The notes beneath the pieces were generated by a model. The model saw nothing but the letters and a program-made list of their open reading frames with translations. It made no database searches and was not told the origin of the DNA. A DNA stretch of 64,000 nt, from assembly GCA_027919835.1 (NCBI GenBank), contig JANVFP010000022.1:806001-870000 (forward strand), read 5' to 3'. Position numbers and translations under genes: made by a program. Below are positions 47,442 to 58,831 of this stretch, one piece after another. The stretch comes from Lentinula raphanica (Eukaryota; Basidiomycota; Agaricomycetes; Agaricales; Omphalotaceae). Within the stretch, counting starts at the first letter, position 1, and every line of letters begins with the position of its first letter.

Positions 47442-50400
47442 TTAAGAGAGGCTCAAACTGAGTACGACAACTACGTGTTCAGAAATATTCCACCTTGCAC
47501 TGTGCGCAATAACGTCCGAGAAAGGTATGATCTCGAGTTGATCTGAGAATTGATCTGAGACCGTCTTCACTTCGAAACCATCATCCCAAAACCTCGAAAA
47601 TTGTTCCAACTTCACCTCAAGGGAACGCTTGACGATAAATGACAGTGGACCACCTTTGTGCTTCCTGAAGATATGCTGGATTTGACCAGCAACCCATCGC
47701 CCATCTGATGTCCCGCCATTTGGATTGAAGCAGATGTAACTGTTTCCAGGTGCAATACCACGTGGAATCGTGTAGTCGCCTCTTTCGGCCGGAGTTCGGG
47801 TTAGACACTCGACGTCGGCGGAGCCGACCACCTGGATAACTTCAGGTGGAGTAGGAAGGGCATGGAATGATCGAGAAGACGGAATTGAATCGTCGGGAAG
47901 GAGTTCATCCTCATCCAATTCAGCATCCGTTTCATCGTCGTCTTCTCGGGAATTGTAATTGTAAGCCTTATCTAACAGCTTGAGGCAGTATCGAAGTAAG
48001 GGTGGACAATCAGGCCGAAGTAACCACTGACGATAGGACGAACTCTTGCAGTATGAATGGTGTATAGTGCTTTGTTTCTCCCCTATGAATCAATTCAATT
48101 GAGCAGTAGAGATGATCTTGTGTTTACTCTTACCTGCTTTATGGTTTGTCTGAATACGTTGAAGCTTTCCACCAAGGCTTTCGAATGGCATGCTCCACCA
48201 GTGCCAAACACCACTGAACTCTTCCATAAAGTCAGAGATGTGAAGGCTAAGGTGATGACTTGGGAATATAAAGCCACCAAAGTGTTGCTTGATGCCTTCT
48301 ATGTGTTGTATAAGGTGGTTTCGGAATTGCTCGCGACGTTCCAAACTAAGCAATAACTTGGACATAAGGATGGCCGCGCAGGTCAGATGCATGGTTGTTT
48401 CAAGCGCCGGAACCATGAGGTGAGCGTTTCCGGCAGCCGAAGGAGATTGCTCATTCCAAAGGCTAAGCATTGCCAATGGGAGATGGATCTCAATCAATCG
48501 TCTCCAATGGTCAGCTTTGAGAGTACCTGCGGCAGGTGTTCCTACGTCGGGAGGAGGCTTTGATAACCATGATGGTGTTGTGACCTCCCTCACTGCTTGC
48601 TGCAGTCGATGCAGCAACCCAGGAGAATCGATCTTCAAGGGTTCCAATGGAGTGCGGGGCATAGCGAGGCGCTATTAGACTCCATGTGAGATATTATATG
48701 ACTGGGGGCTGGGGTGGTGATGCTTACCCATGTTACGAGTTCATGAATCAGAACCGATTTTGAGCATTTAGCCACTGGTGATCGTCCAAGGTCCACGCAA
48801 ACATACATCAATGCATCAAACGTGGCATCATCTAAGAGACGTCGCAGATGACTGTGATCATCACCCAAAGGCTGGGATAGGAAACGATGAATGTCGCCCA
48901 CACGATAAGCCGACCTTTGATTCATTGACCGGGAAAGTTCATTGAGTTTATGACGTCTTTCTTCGGGTGAGAGAACATGACAGGCTCCAGAACCTGAGGC
49001 AGCGAAGTTGATAGATGGTGGAGGTCCCGCCCAGGGTGCGACCAGTGGAGGCATGGAGGTTGGTGTGAAATGAGGCCACATAAATTCGTCCACTTCGACA
49101 TGATTGACGCGCTTTCAAGAAGGATCAGAAAGACTATTTATATGTGTACATTCACCACATACCCAATCTAAAAGCATAGCTGCCATGTCTTTCCTCTTCA
49201 CATCGCTGTTTTTGAAATCTGTTTTTCTCCACAAAGCGTCTGGGCCATGAGGGTCAGGGAAAATAGCGAGATTCTGGCAGACATATAACAATGTGATCCA
49301 CTTTCGATTTGAGAGACGATGTAAGAACAGTGTTTGTTCAGTAATAGTTTTGGGAGCTGTTTCGGAAAGATCTATCAATACTCTCCTCACATCTTCATGA
49401 GCTTTGACATCAGCGATGACGTCGGATTTGAGGCTTTCTAGACGTGTAAGACGAGTTGTGTTGTATTCAGCAGGCAGATGGGACCAGAAAAGAACCGAAA
49501 GACGATGTTCATCGGCAGGAGGATGTTCGATACTGGAAGCCAAGCTCGCTCTGTCTTCCTGAGAGTCAGCACCACGCAATTGAGAAACACTAGAGAGTGC
49601 AGGAGGAGGCTCGAAAGGGTAATAGAAACACCGCGTGTATTTGGGCATTTTGTGGACTTTCTTCTTGTCATTGGGATTGTCCAGACCCAAGATTTCCCTG
49701 CAATAGCGTTGGACCACATTGAGGTATACTGTGTGCATCGGTTCTGACACAGCCTGTCGACTTGGCTTCCAGTATGGCAAGCGCCAGAGCTCTGACGCCC
49801 TAGTGCCAAAGCAATCCTCAACAAACTTCCGATCTTCGGAAAATTCTGCATCCTGCCACAGCTGAGCACCTTTTCGCAAATATTCGTTGTCTATATCAAC
49901 CCAGTTACGACAATCAGTTCGGCCTCCGTGGAAAGCATGCCAGCAGTTGCATCTATGACAGAAAATGTGCGACGTAATGTCAAGGAGGCCGTTGGCGGGT
50001 TTGGCAGCTTTGGAATCCATCGTACCATTGGAGATGGCAAACTTGAACACGCAGCTATAGGGGTCTTCCTGGGCTTTCTGAGACTCGTGTGTGCTGTACG
50101 GCCGAACTCCACGAGTGTAACCAACGAGAAATTCATCGACGAGTGGTTTGAGAAAATGCCGAGTTTCTGCGTTCTTGGAGTCAGGTTCGTGTCCGTCCTT
50201 GCAATGATACAGCGCAGGGATATAGACAAAAGCAGGGTCGTTGCGCATGGATAGAGGTAGATTGAGACATGACATGGCCATCAATCCTGTTGAGAAACTA
50301 CGGCCACGATTCCGGTTTCCTTCAACATTGAAGTAATCTAGACTGAGGACGAATAACCACCGACCCTCCCCTCCTCGCTCAGATATGAAGAGTTTCCCAT

Positions 50401-51781
50401 CTGCTCCACGGAATTCATGAACAAATCTACCATCGGTCGCGTCACGTTTAGTAGAGGGTACCTCTCGATGGGAGGATATCTCTTCACAGAAACGTTCCCC
50501 ATATTTCTCGATCCCCGGAAGAGCGATGAAATGACCGAACCAGTCGAAGAAAGAGTAGTAATCAAAAGAGATGATCGGTTTTCCGTAACAGAGAAGTGGT
50601 TCCCCGCATACTGGTTGTTCGTTGGGGGCGTCCTTCCGCTTGAGAACCCTGCGTTCATCACATAGTTTGGGGTAGACAGGAAGGGTTCCAGGACCGTCGG
50701 GATACATGGGGGGATATGAGTGGTTACAGCGGGGGCAAATCGCATATGGAACGAAATCGACATCTAGGTTGAATTTCTTCTCTACCGTTCGTATTGATTC
50801 AGGAATGTTGGATAAGGTGGCACGCTGTTCTAGAGTGAGGCCATCACCTCCGAGAGTTACCAGAGACATTCCGAACAATTTTGTCATCTTAAGGACCAAG
50901 CTAGCACCACGTCGGGCGGTGTTCTCGAAGATCCGCACAGCAAGTGCAAGACAGTACAAAATAAGGGCTGGGGTATTCTTGCCATCAGCAGGATCTATGA
51001 ATGCTTTTCCTGATGTGCGATGAATTTGTGAATGTGATTGGCGAAAGAGGGACTCACGATTATCGATTCGAATAGGGGAGACATCAGGATAGATATTCCG
51101 CCATGCACGAAGGGTTTTATGCACAAGGTCGACCATATCCCGTACTTGGTTGACTTCGTCTTTGATTCCTTCCGCCTTGATCGATTGAAGATCTTCCTCG
51201 GCTACCTGAATTGCGCCCTCTACTTCTTCTAGTGTCGCATGGACGCTTGGTGCAGGGAAATCGCGGGAGAGACCATCTAACTTCGCCTGCAATCCTGAAA
51301 TACCATCCCCGAGTTTTGATCCAGTATGCAACACCCTGATTGTGTGCTTGCTACGAGAGCGAGGATCACCAAAGAGCATCAATTTCCCATCCTTATCAGG
51401 TTCCAATAAGACCTCCAGTGAATCTGAACCTGCGGCAGACTTCTCTACCAACTTCCGAATCTGCGAGAAAGACATAATCACTATCGTAGGGCTAGAGCTA
51501 TATGTTATCGTGCTTACGATTCCTTGTCGAATGCCTGTTGAGAAATCTTCAAAGCCAGAAGGTGCAATTGTAGAAGAAGGCGAAGAAGCTATTGGACGAG
51601 CGCTGTAGTCTGTTGCTGTTGCTGTAGAAGCATTGGAGAGGAGCGCTTGATATTTGGAAAGTGAAGACTTCTTATCAGATGCCGGTGAAACTCCGAGGTT
51701 TGTTTGATTCCTGGGTGTAGACGAAGATGACTGCTGAGAAGGATCTTTGAGCTGAGCCAGTACATCAAGGTAGCGACTCAT
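47442..51781 (-). CDS. Tnp2/CACTA-like (Plavaka-type) DDE transposase
   Basis: Starts at ATG 51781 (MSRYLDVLAQLKD) and runs over several exons to stop 47442. An N-terminal Cys cluster (CPRCNHSYPP ... CGEPLLCYG) is followed by DYFEWFxxFI-like SFFDWFGHFIALPGIEKYG. The catalytic core matches fungal Tnp2-type transposases: LSLDYFNVEGNRNRGRSF, SMRNDPAFVYIPALY, HFLKPLVDEFLVGYTRGVR, a D in TMDSKAAKPANG at the second catalytic position, FCHRCNCWHAF, then LPYWKPSRQAVSEPMHTVYL with the candidate catalytic Glu. The C-terminal exons keep LKADHWRRLIEIHLPLAMLSLW, HLSLHISDFMEEF and WWSMPFESLGGKLQRIQTNHK. No internal stop was seen in the long exon (51508-49115). It is the only transposase in the window and the best candidate to mobilise the CACTG-ended elements. 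Confidence 0.82.
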
Positions 51782-52084
51782 GGATATTGAATATTGAAAT
51801 ATTGAAGCTGAAAGCGGTTTGGAACTTGGAAGGTAAAACTAGTTGTTCCCACGTTCAACGTCCAACGTCCAATGTTCGTTCCGTTCAAAAATGTAAACTC
51901 ACGCATATTACAATAGACAACGATATGAATATTCATGACATTTTGACACTAGATATGCATTGATAATACTACAAAGGTTTTACACAACATGAAAGCATAT
52001 TCTGCCTAAAGTTTGGTGAGCTTTAACGAAGGTCAGGATGACAAATGGACCTTACATGGTCGGTTTACCACTTGTACGACAAGT
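51782..52084. promoter_or_regulatory. Intergenic region upstream of the transposase
   Basis: About 300 bp between the transposase start and the stop of the next minus-strand gene. It includes the repeats CGTTCAACGTCCAACGTCCAATGTTCGTTCC at about 51852-51882, of which CGTCCAA(C/T)G is tandem. No terminal repeat was recognised. Confidence 0.35.
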
Positions 52085-52638
52085 TCACGATGTTCGGTAC
52101 CCATCACGGAAATACGCAGTTGGCAAGCTTGGAGGAGGAATACGTTGAACAGTTTCTTCACCACGCATACGAGGAATCCTAGGGCGTCCAATGCCCGGGA
52201 AGAGTTTGGCCTGTGTAGCAGGCATGCGGTCTACCTGATCGAAGAACTGCTCGAACTTGGGGTGCCTCCACTGCGGAGAAAGCACTTTTAACACTCTATG
52301 TCCATCAGCATCAACCGAATCCTCATCATCTGACATCCCTGCAACATCGAGGTGGGACAAAGCTTCCAGCATGTTATTCCAGAAAGCGACAGCATGCGCG
52401 TCGTCCTGATTGTGTTTGGCCATGATGTCGCAAATCTTGAGTCGCCGTCGTAGTTTCTATATGCGGTGTGAGCATTCATTGTGACAACAAAAGACAAAAG
52501 ACTACATGCATTAACCCACATGCTCTGTAAGAGGCTGGCCTTCTTCTTCGCCTCATACTCATTTTTCAACTTGCCATCCCGCGCCTTCTGCATAACGAGC
52601 AAATGTTCATACATACGTTCCCTGAATAGCTCTTTCCA

Positions 52639-52645
52639 CTCGATC
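52639..52645 (+). repeat. Left 7-bp target duplication of palindromic element D
   Basis: CTCGATC, repeated exactly at 56434-56440; an eighth position differs (T versus A), so the original may have been 8 bp. Confidence 0.75.
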
Positions 52646-52646
52646 T

Positions 52647-55600
52647 ACAGGATACAGTAAAGTTTTTGTAAAAAACACTGATAAGTTATCGGGTACCTAT
52701 TGCAAATAGTTGTGATAACCCGGAGGGGGTCCCGGAAATGGCTCCGGGGCACTGCGGCCCGCCCTAATTTTTGATTTTTCAAAAAGTCTTGCAAAAAGAT
52801 ATGTGAATTCTAAGAAATGGTAGTGAATTTTGAGGCTGTGATAACTTGACTTTGGACTTTTTTGAATGTTCTGAGAATTCTCTCATTTGTCAGTACATTT
52901 TGCATTTTCCAAATGTCCTGGGATATGACCTGTTTCGAGGATTCTAAAGGACCATTTTTGAGAATTGAAAAAACTCAATATAGATCTTGCAATATTTACC
53001 TTTTTGAGTATCAACAAAAAAACAAATTTTGAACTCAAGAAACAAATCGGGTTATCATCGGGAGATGATCGGAGACCCTTGGACCCGATTTGTTTCTTGA
53101 GTGCAAAATTTGTCTTTTTTCACACTCAAAAGGGTAAAATTTTCACATCATATTGCAAGATCTATATCAAAATTTTCCAATTCTCAAAAATGGACCTTTA
53201 GAATCCTCGAAACAGGACATATCCCAGGACATTTGGAAATTGCAAAATGTACTGACAAATGAGAGAATTCTCAGAACATTCAAAAAAGTCCAAAGTCAAG
53301 TTATCACAGCCTCAAAATTCACTACCATTTCTTAGAATTCACATATCTTTTTGCAAGACTTTTTGAAAAATCAAAAATTGGGGCGGGCCGCAGTGGGGGG
53401 TGGTCATGCCTGTCACCACCTGTCACATATGGCTTATATTTACTGTTTTGGGTAATTAATAATCATCCAGATATTAAATAAGCAGTACATTTTCAAAAAA
53501 ACCCGAAAATTCATAAAAATTCATAAAAAACCTAAAATGGCCTGATTAGGTCAGATCAGGATATGTAAGCAAATGACCTCATATGATAAAAAATGATGTA
53601 GGGTCAATCTAGGTACTAAAAATAGCTTAAAAAATCACTAAAAATGCAAAAAATATTTAGGGATGGTATAGAGCCTATTGCAGGCCCAGGCACATCAAAA
53701 TTACCAAAAAAGGTAAAAATTGATCATGATCTCATCTTGTAGCAAAAAATCTGAAAAAAATCCTAAAAATAGTCAAAAAATTCAGGGGTGCCTTGTTGGC
53801 CCTGAAAATGCAAAATTAAAAAAAACTCGCGACAAGTGTAAAAATTTTCATCACTCCAAATCATTCTAAATCCACTATACAGTCAGTATATATGATGTAT
53901 ATGCTATATTTAGCATCCTAGTACCTTTATTGGGCTAAAAATAGAACTTGATCTCATCTGATAGCAAAAAATCTGAAAAAATCATAAAAAATACTCAAAA
54001 AATTCAGGGGTGCCTTATTGGCCCTGAAAATGCAAAATAAAAAAATTTACATGACACAATTGAAAAACAACATCACTCCAAATCATACCAAATCCACTAC
54101 ACAGTCAGTATATATCATGTATACTATTTATAGTACCCCTAGTACCCTCAATCACTTATATCACTCAAGAATCATACCAAACTGAATGATTTGGGGAGTA
54201 AATATATTGTACATGATATTTTTAGCACACCTAGTACCCTTGATAACTTAGAACAATTTATATTACTCAATATGTTCAGTACACTGGCACTTAGCACTTA
54301 TCACACCTAACACACTAAAACTCATAACAGTACTTATATGTATTATACTTAACACAGTTGACAATGAAAATACTTAAAACAGTGTTGTCAGTCACTATAC
54401 TTAACACACTTAACAGTCAAAAAGTCGGAACAATGTTACTTTATATACATAACACACTCATTGTTATACTATAACACACTTATAACAACGAGTTTTGGGC
54501 GCTTATGGGCGCTTATTTGGTGTTTTTGAGTCAAAATTCATTATAGCACACTCAATAATGTTTGTCTGGGCTCTATACTGTGTCAGGATGCTGTCTATAT
54601 CATATTCCTCTAGATACAATTCAGAGAACTCAAAAATTCAACCTGTGGGGTTGGCTATATTGTGTTCTTTTGAAATATAACAGTGTTTTATGTAAATGTC
54701 AATGCATATGTCCATGTAATGCAAGTATACTGATGGTGGTTCATGAGGGAATCACTCCTACAGTCTACTAGAAGTGTCTGGACATGGTTCAGATACTCAC
54801 TATGACTATTGAACTCTGTGATATACATGTACATGTTTCATGTACACTCTAGATGTCTACACTTACATGTAACAATAGATGTCATATTCAATGACCCCCA
54901 TTACAGATCCCTTTGCTGTATCACATAGGGTTAGCATAGAATAGGTTGTAGGATGACTCTTCTCATGACCCAGTAGCAGTTTGACTTCATAACATGGGTG
55001 TATGCATTGACATTTACATAAAACACTGTTATATCACAAAAGATCACAATATAGCCAGTCCCAAAAGCTATAATCTTGAGTTCTCTGAACTGTATCAAGT
55101 GTAGTATGATATAAACAACATCCTTACACAATATAGAGCCCACACAAAAATTATTGAGTGTGCTATTAATGAATTTCGACTCAAAAACGCCAAATAAGCG
55201 CCCATAAGCACCCAAAACTCGTTGTTATAAGTGTGTTATAGTATAACAATGAGTGTGTGATGTATATAAAGTAACATTGTTCTGACTTTTTGACTGCTAA
55301 GTGTGTTAAGTATAGTGACTGATAATACTGTTTTGAGTATTTTCATTGTCAACTGTGTTAAGTATAATACATATAAGTACTGTTATAAGTTTTCATGTGT
55401 GAGGTTTGATGAGTGTTAAGTGTACTGAACATATTGAGTAATATAAATTGTTCTGAGTCATTAAGGGTACTAGGTGTGCTAAAAAGATCATGTACATTAT
55501 ATTTACTGAATGTTGTCAGTCTGATATGATTCTCAGTGATATGATGCTCAAGTGATATAAGCTATACTGAGTGATTGAAGGTACTAGAGGTGCTAAAAAT

Positions 55601-56433
55601 AGTATATACATGATATATACTGACTGTGTAGTGGATTTGGTATGATTTGGAGTGATGTTGTTTTTCAATTGTGTCATGTAAATTTTTTTATTTTGCATTT
55701 TCAGGGCCAATAAGGCACCCCTGAATTTTTTGAGTATTTTTTATGATTTTTTCAGATTTTTTGCTATCAGATGAGATCAAGTTCTATTTTTAGCCCAATA
55801 AAGGTACTAGGATGCTAAATATAGCATATACATCATATATACTGACTGTATAGTGGATTTAGAATGATTTGGAGTGATGAAAATTTTTACACTTGTCGCG
55901 TATTTTTTTTAATTTTGCATTTTCAGGGCCAACAAGGCACCCCTGAATTTTTTGACTATTTTTAGGATTTTTTTCAGATTTTTTGCTACAAGATGAGATC
56001 ATGATCAATTTTTACCTTTTTGGTAATTTTGATGTGCCTGGGCCTGCAATAGGCTCTATACCATTCCTAAATATTTTTTGCATTTTTAGTGATTTTTTAA
56101 GCTATTTTTAGTACCTAGATTGACCCTACATCATTTTTTATCATATGAGGTCATTTGCTTACATATCCTGATCTGACCTAATCAGGCCATTTTAGGTTTT
56201 TTATGAATTTTTATGAATTTTTGGGTTTTTTTTGAAAATGTACTGCTTATTTAATATCTGGATAATTATTAATTACCCAAAACAGTAAATATAAGCCATA
56301 TGTGACAGGTGGTGACAGGCATGACCACCCCCCGGAGCCATTTCCGGGACCCCCTCCGGGTTATCACAACTATTTGCAATAGGTACCTGATAACTTATCG
56401 GTACTTTTTACAAAAGTTTTACAGTATCAGCTG
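52647..56433. mobile_element. Giant palindromic element D (3.8 kb including a nested insertion)
   Basis: Left end ACAGGATACAGTAAAG, right end GTTTTACAGTATCAGCTG, the same orientation as A and nearly identical to it in both arms. Without the nested 646-bp element it is about 3.1 kb and palindromic around 54.8 kb. Flanks carry CTCGATC directly repeated. Its insertion splits the coding region of the coiled-coil paralogue. No transposase inside. Confidence 0.88.
52750..53395. mobile_element. CACTG-ended foldback element (646 bp) nested in palindrome D
   Basis: Begins CACTGCGGCCCGCCCTAATT and ends with the inverse, GGGCGGGCCGCAGTG. The two arms of about 300 bp are near-perfect inverted copies around a centre ATCGGGTTATCATCGGGAGA. 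Four G's precede and five follow, while other palindrome copies have six at this place, so a GGG duplication is implied. The first 12 bases and the central motif equal those of the 20276 and 57714 termini, so it is a non-autonomous relative of the candidate giant element. Confidence 0.88.
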
Positions 56434-57195
56434 CTCGATCACGAATCCCGGCTTGGCATAGTATGCGGGATTCTGCGCGGAGACAGTGGATGCCTGAGAC
56501 GCCAGCTCGCGAATGATGTATCGGTTCCATGGAGACTTCGCCATTTCGGCTGCAGTGGCAGCGGTTGTATCGAGACCTTCTTTGGGCTGAGGATGATAAC
56601 GTTCTGGATCTACCTGATATTGGTGAAGACGCTCCTCGCTGGTCGAATACATGTTCCAGTTGACCAGTTCCATAGAATCAGTGATACCAATGTATTGGTC
56701 CATTATCTGTCTGCCCAAGTTCTATGATTCGTTGAGAAGGAGAGCTGAAATTCAATAAGGAAACTGAGCACGGACATTGGTATGGTTTTGTAGCATAGAA
56801 GGCGTATAAGACCTGTAAGCAATACCACATCAGTAGAACTTCGAATATAAGTGCTTGCAGAGACTCACATAGCTGGCAGAGAGGGTGTAAGATTTATGAC
56901 TGATGAGAAGGAAGAGGAATGAGGTGAGTGCAACAGCAGGGTCGCGTTCAATTTGCCCCGAAATTGAGCTGATATCGATGAGATACAATCTGTGATTGGT
57001 CATCTGGGACTAATTATTCTTGTCATTTTCTGAGAGTGTAACATACAAACATCCGATCCATGGGAGTTCAGAACGTTCATGGGTTGCAAACGGGTTTGGA
57101 GCGTCGGGATGGTAGAGACTGAGTGACTTGGAGTGACTTGGAGTAGATGATCACAAAGGATAAGAAAGTCTGAAGAAGCTGAGCCGAAAGTACAG

Positions 57196-57714
57196 GTCGA
57201 TGAACAGGAATTGAGAATCACTAAGCGCGATGTGAGCGCCAAGATCAATGCGCGACCATAGCCCATACACACCTGGTACCCGCTGTGAACCCGTAAGATG
57301 TACGATGAAGACCTGCTGCTTGCCCCATCGTCTCCCCATCGTCTCCCAATGATAACCCGATTTATTTCTGGATTTCAAAAAATTTTCTTTTGAAATCTTA
57401 AAAAGGCAGTTTTCTCACATTATTTTGGAAAGTCAAAAATTTGCCTTTGTCATCGTCGAAAAGCTTTGCAATTGGAGCCTTATGTCAAAGCTTTTGGCCA
57501 CTGCTAAAGCAACTGCAAAAAAGCAGATTCCGAAGTGGCAATAAAGGAACTTTCTCAAAGCATTTTGAGAATACAATACTCTTTGCAAAATAATATCATT
57601 GTCAGTGCATTTGGAAAACTCGAATATACTATTTTCACAAGATCAAAATTCACTGCCAAAATTGACTTTTGGCAAAACTTTTAGAAAAGTCGAAAATTAG
57701 GTCGGGCCGCAGTG
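57196..57714 (-). repeat. Right long terminal inverted repeat (CACTG end)
   Basis: Reverse complement begins CACTGCGGCCCGACC and follows the left terminus for about 520 bp, through the ATCGGGTTATCATTGGGAGA motif and a GGGCTATGGTCG block. It is directly followed by AGG (57715-57717), as at the left end. Divergence from the left copy, about one base in five, suggests age or independent origin. Confidence 0.75.
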
Positions 57715-57717
57715 AGG

Positions 57718-58831
57718 CTCGAACGCGCCAACTTTTCCCATTCGCTCGAAAACGATGGTCATTGGTGGTTTTTGGTGGCCCTATGAGGCCCTATGATGGT
57801 GGCGGAGGAATGGGATCTGTGTCTTCGACAATCTATAATAGTGTTCGATCAAAGGAGCTGGGTTGCCTACTACTTATGTTGTCTATGTAGTTTGAGAGAC
57901 TCAGTTCTATGCCGACCCCCCCTGTAACGTCTAGACAAGGAGTATGTATATAGCTCTTCGAGTTGGCACACCGTCACCGTGTGATTCTCCCAAGCCACAA
58001 TCGTGGGCAATGTCATTATGTACGACTCAGATACGAGTGGGATTTAACAGACAACTCTCGTAGTCCCGGATAGTGCACGGATCGCGATTCGCAGGCATTA
58101 AATATTTGTCTGCGCTGGCCGATGAAAGTCAAGTCGAGTCTCAGCCAGCCTAATTTAGTATCCACCAATCGCTGAATGGGTTTCTTTCCATATTCCAATG
58201 CGCTTCATCAAAATAAACCGGGAGGGCCCGATCGCGATGTAGAAGATCGACTCAGGACTGCCTATCGCCTCCTATTGCACCGACTTGCGCAGCTCAAGAT
58301 AAAGAGGAAGATAACGAGCAAGCAGTAATGATAGGAGCCAGCTGCAGGTTGTATAATATCACCGCCGGACGTCGCACTATAGGCTTGAAGTTGGTGCCGG
58401 AGTAGTAGGAGAAGAGGCTGCTCTGCCCATTATACTGGCACCATCTGTACTCAGGCTAAGTACATGGCAGTACACAGTGTGATCTCCGGGTCTCACTGTC
58501 CATAGGGTTTGGCCTGTATACATAACAGACATCATTTCCTTCAATTGTATTCGAGAGGAATTCTCAAATTCGAACCCAAAACATATCACTGATCTAACTT
58601 GATTGAAGTTGAAGTACAGTGATCCTGCTGCTTGCAACTTGGTGCAATAGCAGCCTATCGCAACAGGAGTGGTAGCCTGTGGAACGTCTGAAGAGAGCCA
58701 GAAACTGTCATAGTTACAACATCTATTCTAGAACAAGTTTGATACAATTGATTATTGGAGTTTGTCGTACATGAACCAGCAGTTTCTCAGAGATGGTCCC
58801 GTCACGAGTAGTGAGGTTCAAGTTTGTTCAA
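57718..58831. other. Stretch with no supported gene
   Basis: About 1.1 kb between the right transposon terminus and the first desaturase stop. Short frames only, with no family resemblance, RNA gene or element end. It includes a palindromic-looking CACCGTGTG region near 57970 that I could not interpret. Confidence 0.4.

Larger units (their letters stand above)
52085..57083 (-). pseudogene. Paralogue of the large coiled-coil gene, split by palindrome D
   Basis: The downstream half (52655-52085) reads IEWKELFRERMYEHLL, YEAKKKASLLQSMW, an intron, LRRRLKICDIMAKHN, AVAFWNNMLEALSHLD, GMSDDEDSVDADG, LSPQWRHPKFEQFFDQVD and PGIGRPRIPRM, ending abruptly at YFRDGYRTS. The upstream half (56718-56434) reads LGRQIMDQYIGITDSMEL, AAEMAKSPWNRYIIREL and AYYAKPGFVIE. 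The two halves match the C-terminal region of the gene at 23373-31251. Palindrome D lies between them; removing it with one CTCGATC copy gives GFVIEWKELF in one frame. 5' exons (possible start near 57083, MNVLNSHGSD) are poorly defined and abut the right terminal repeat. Compared with the paralogue, the C-terminus is truncated and no long coiled coil was found. Confidence 0.5.
20276..57714. mobile_element. Candidate giant (37.4 kb) cargo-carrying CACTA-like transposon
   Basis: The two ends are inverted copies of the same roughly 520 bp sequence, both beginning CACTGCGGCCCGACCTAATT and visibly similar inward, including AAATCCAGAAATAAATCGGG and the GGGAGACGATGG repeats. AGG flanks both ends directly. 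Inside is a Tnp2/CACTA-like transposase (47442-51781), the enzyme class expected to act on CACTG termini with 3-bp duplications. The interval also carries a broken partner gene, coiled-coil genes, a RING protein, a WD40 membrane protein and many nested elements. Housekeeping-type genes resume directly outside: a NIMA kinase on the left and desaturases on the right. The alternative is two independent insertions of the same family in opposite orientation, and the sequence alone cannot exclude this. Confidence 0.55.

Noticed and set aside
26361..56433. A 2-bp (AG/CT) duplication at a CAGCTG target for palindromes A, B and D
   Set aside because: At first the flanks suggested this, but B and D have clear 8- and 7-bp direct repeats outside CAGCTG and ACAG, so those bases belong to the element ends.
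20276..57714. Starship-type element
   Set aside because: No tyrosine-recombinase (DUF3435) gene was seen; the transposase is Tnp2-like and the ends are long inverted repeats.
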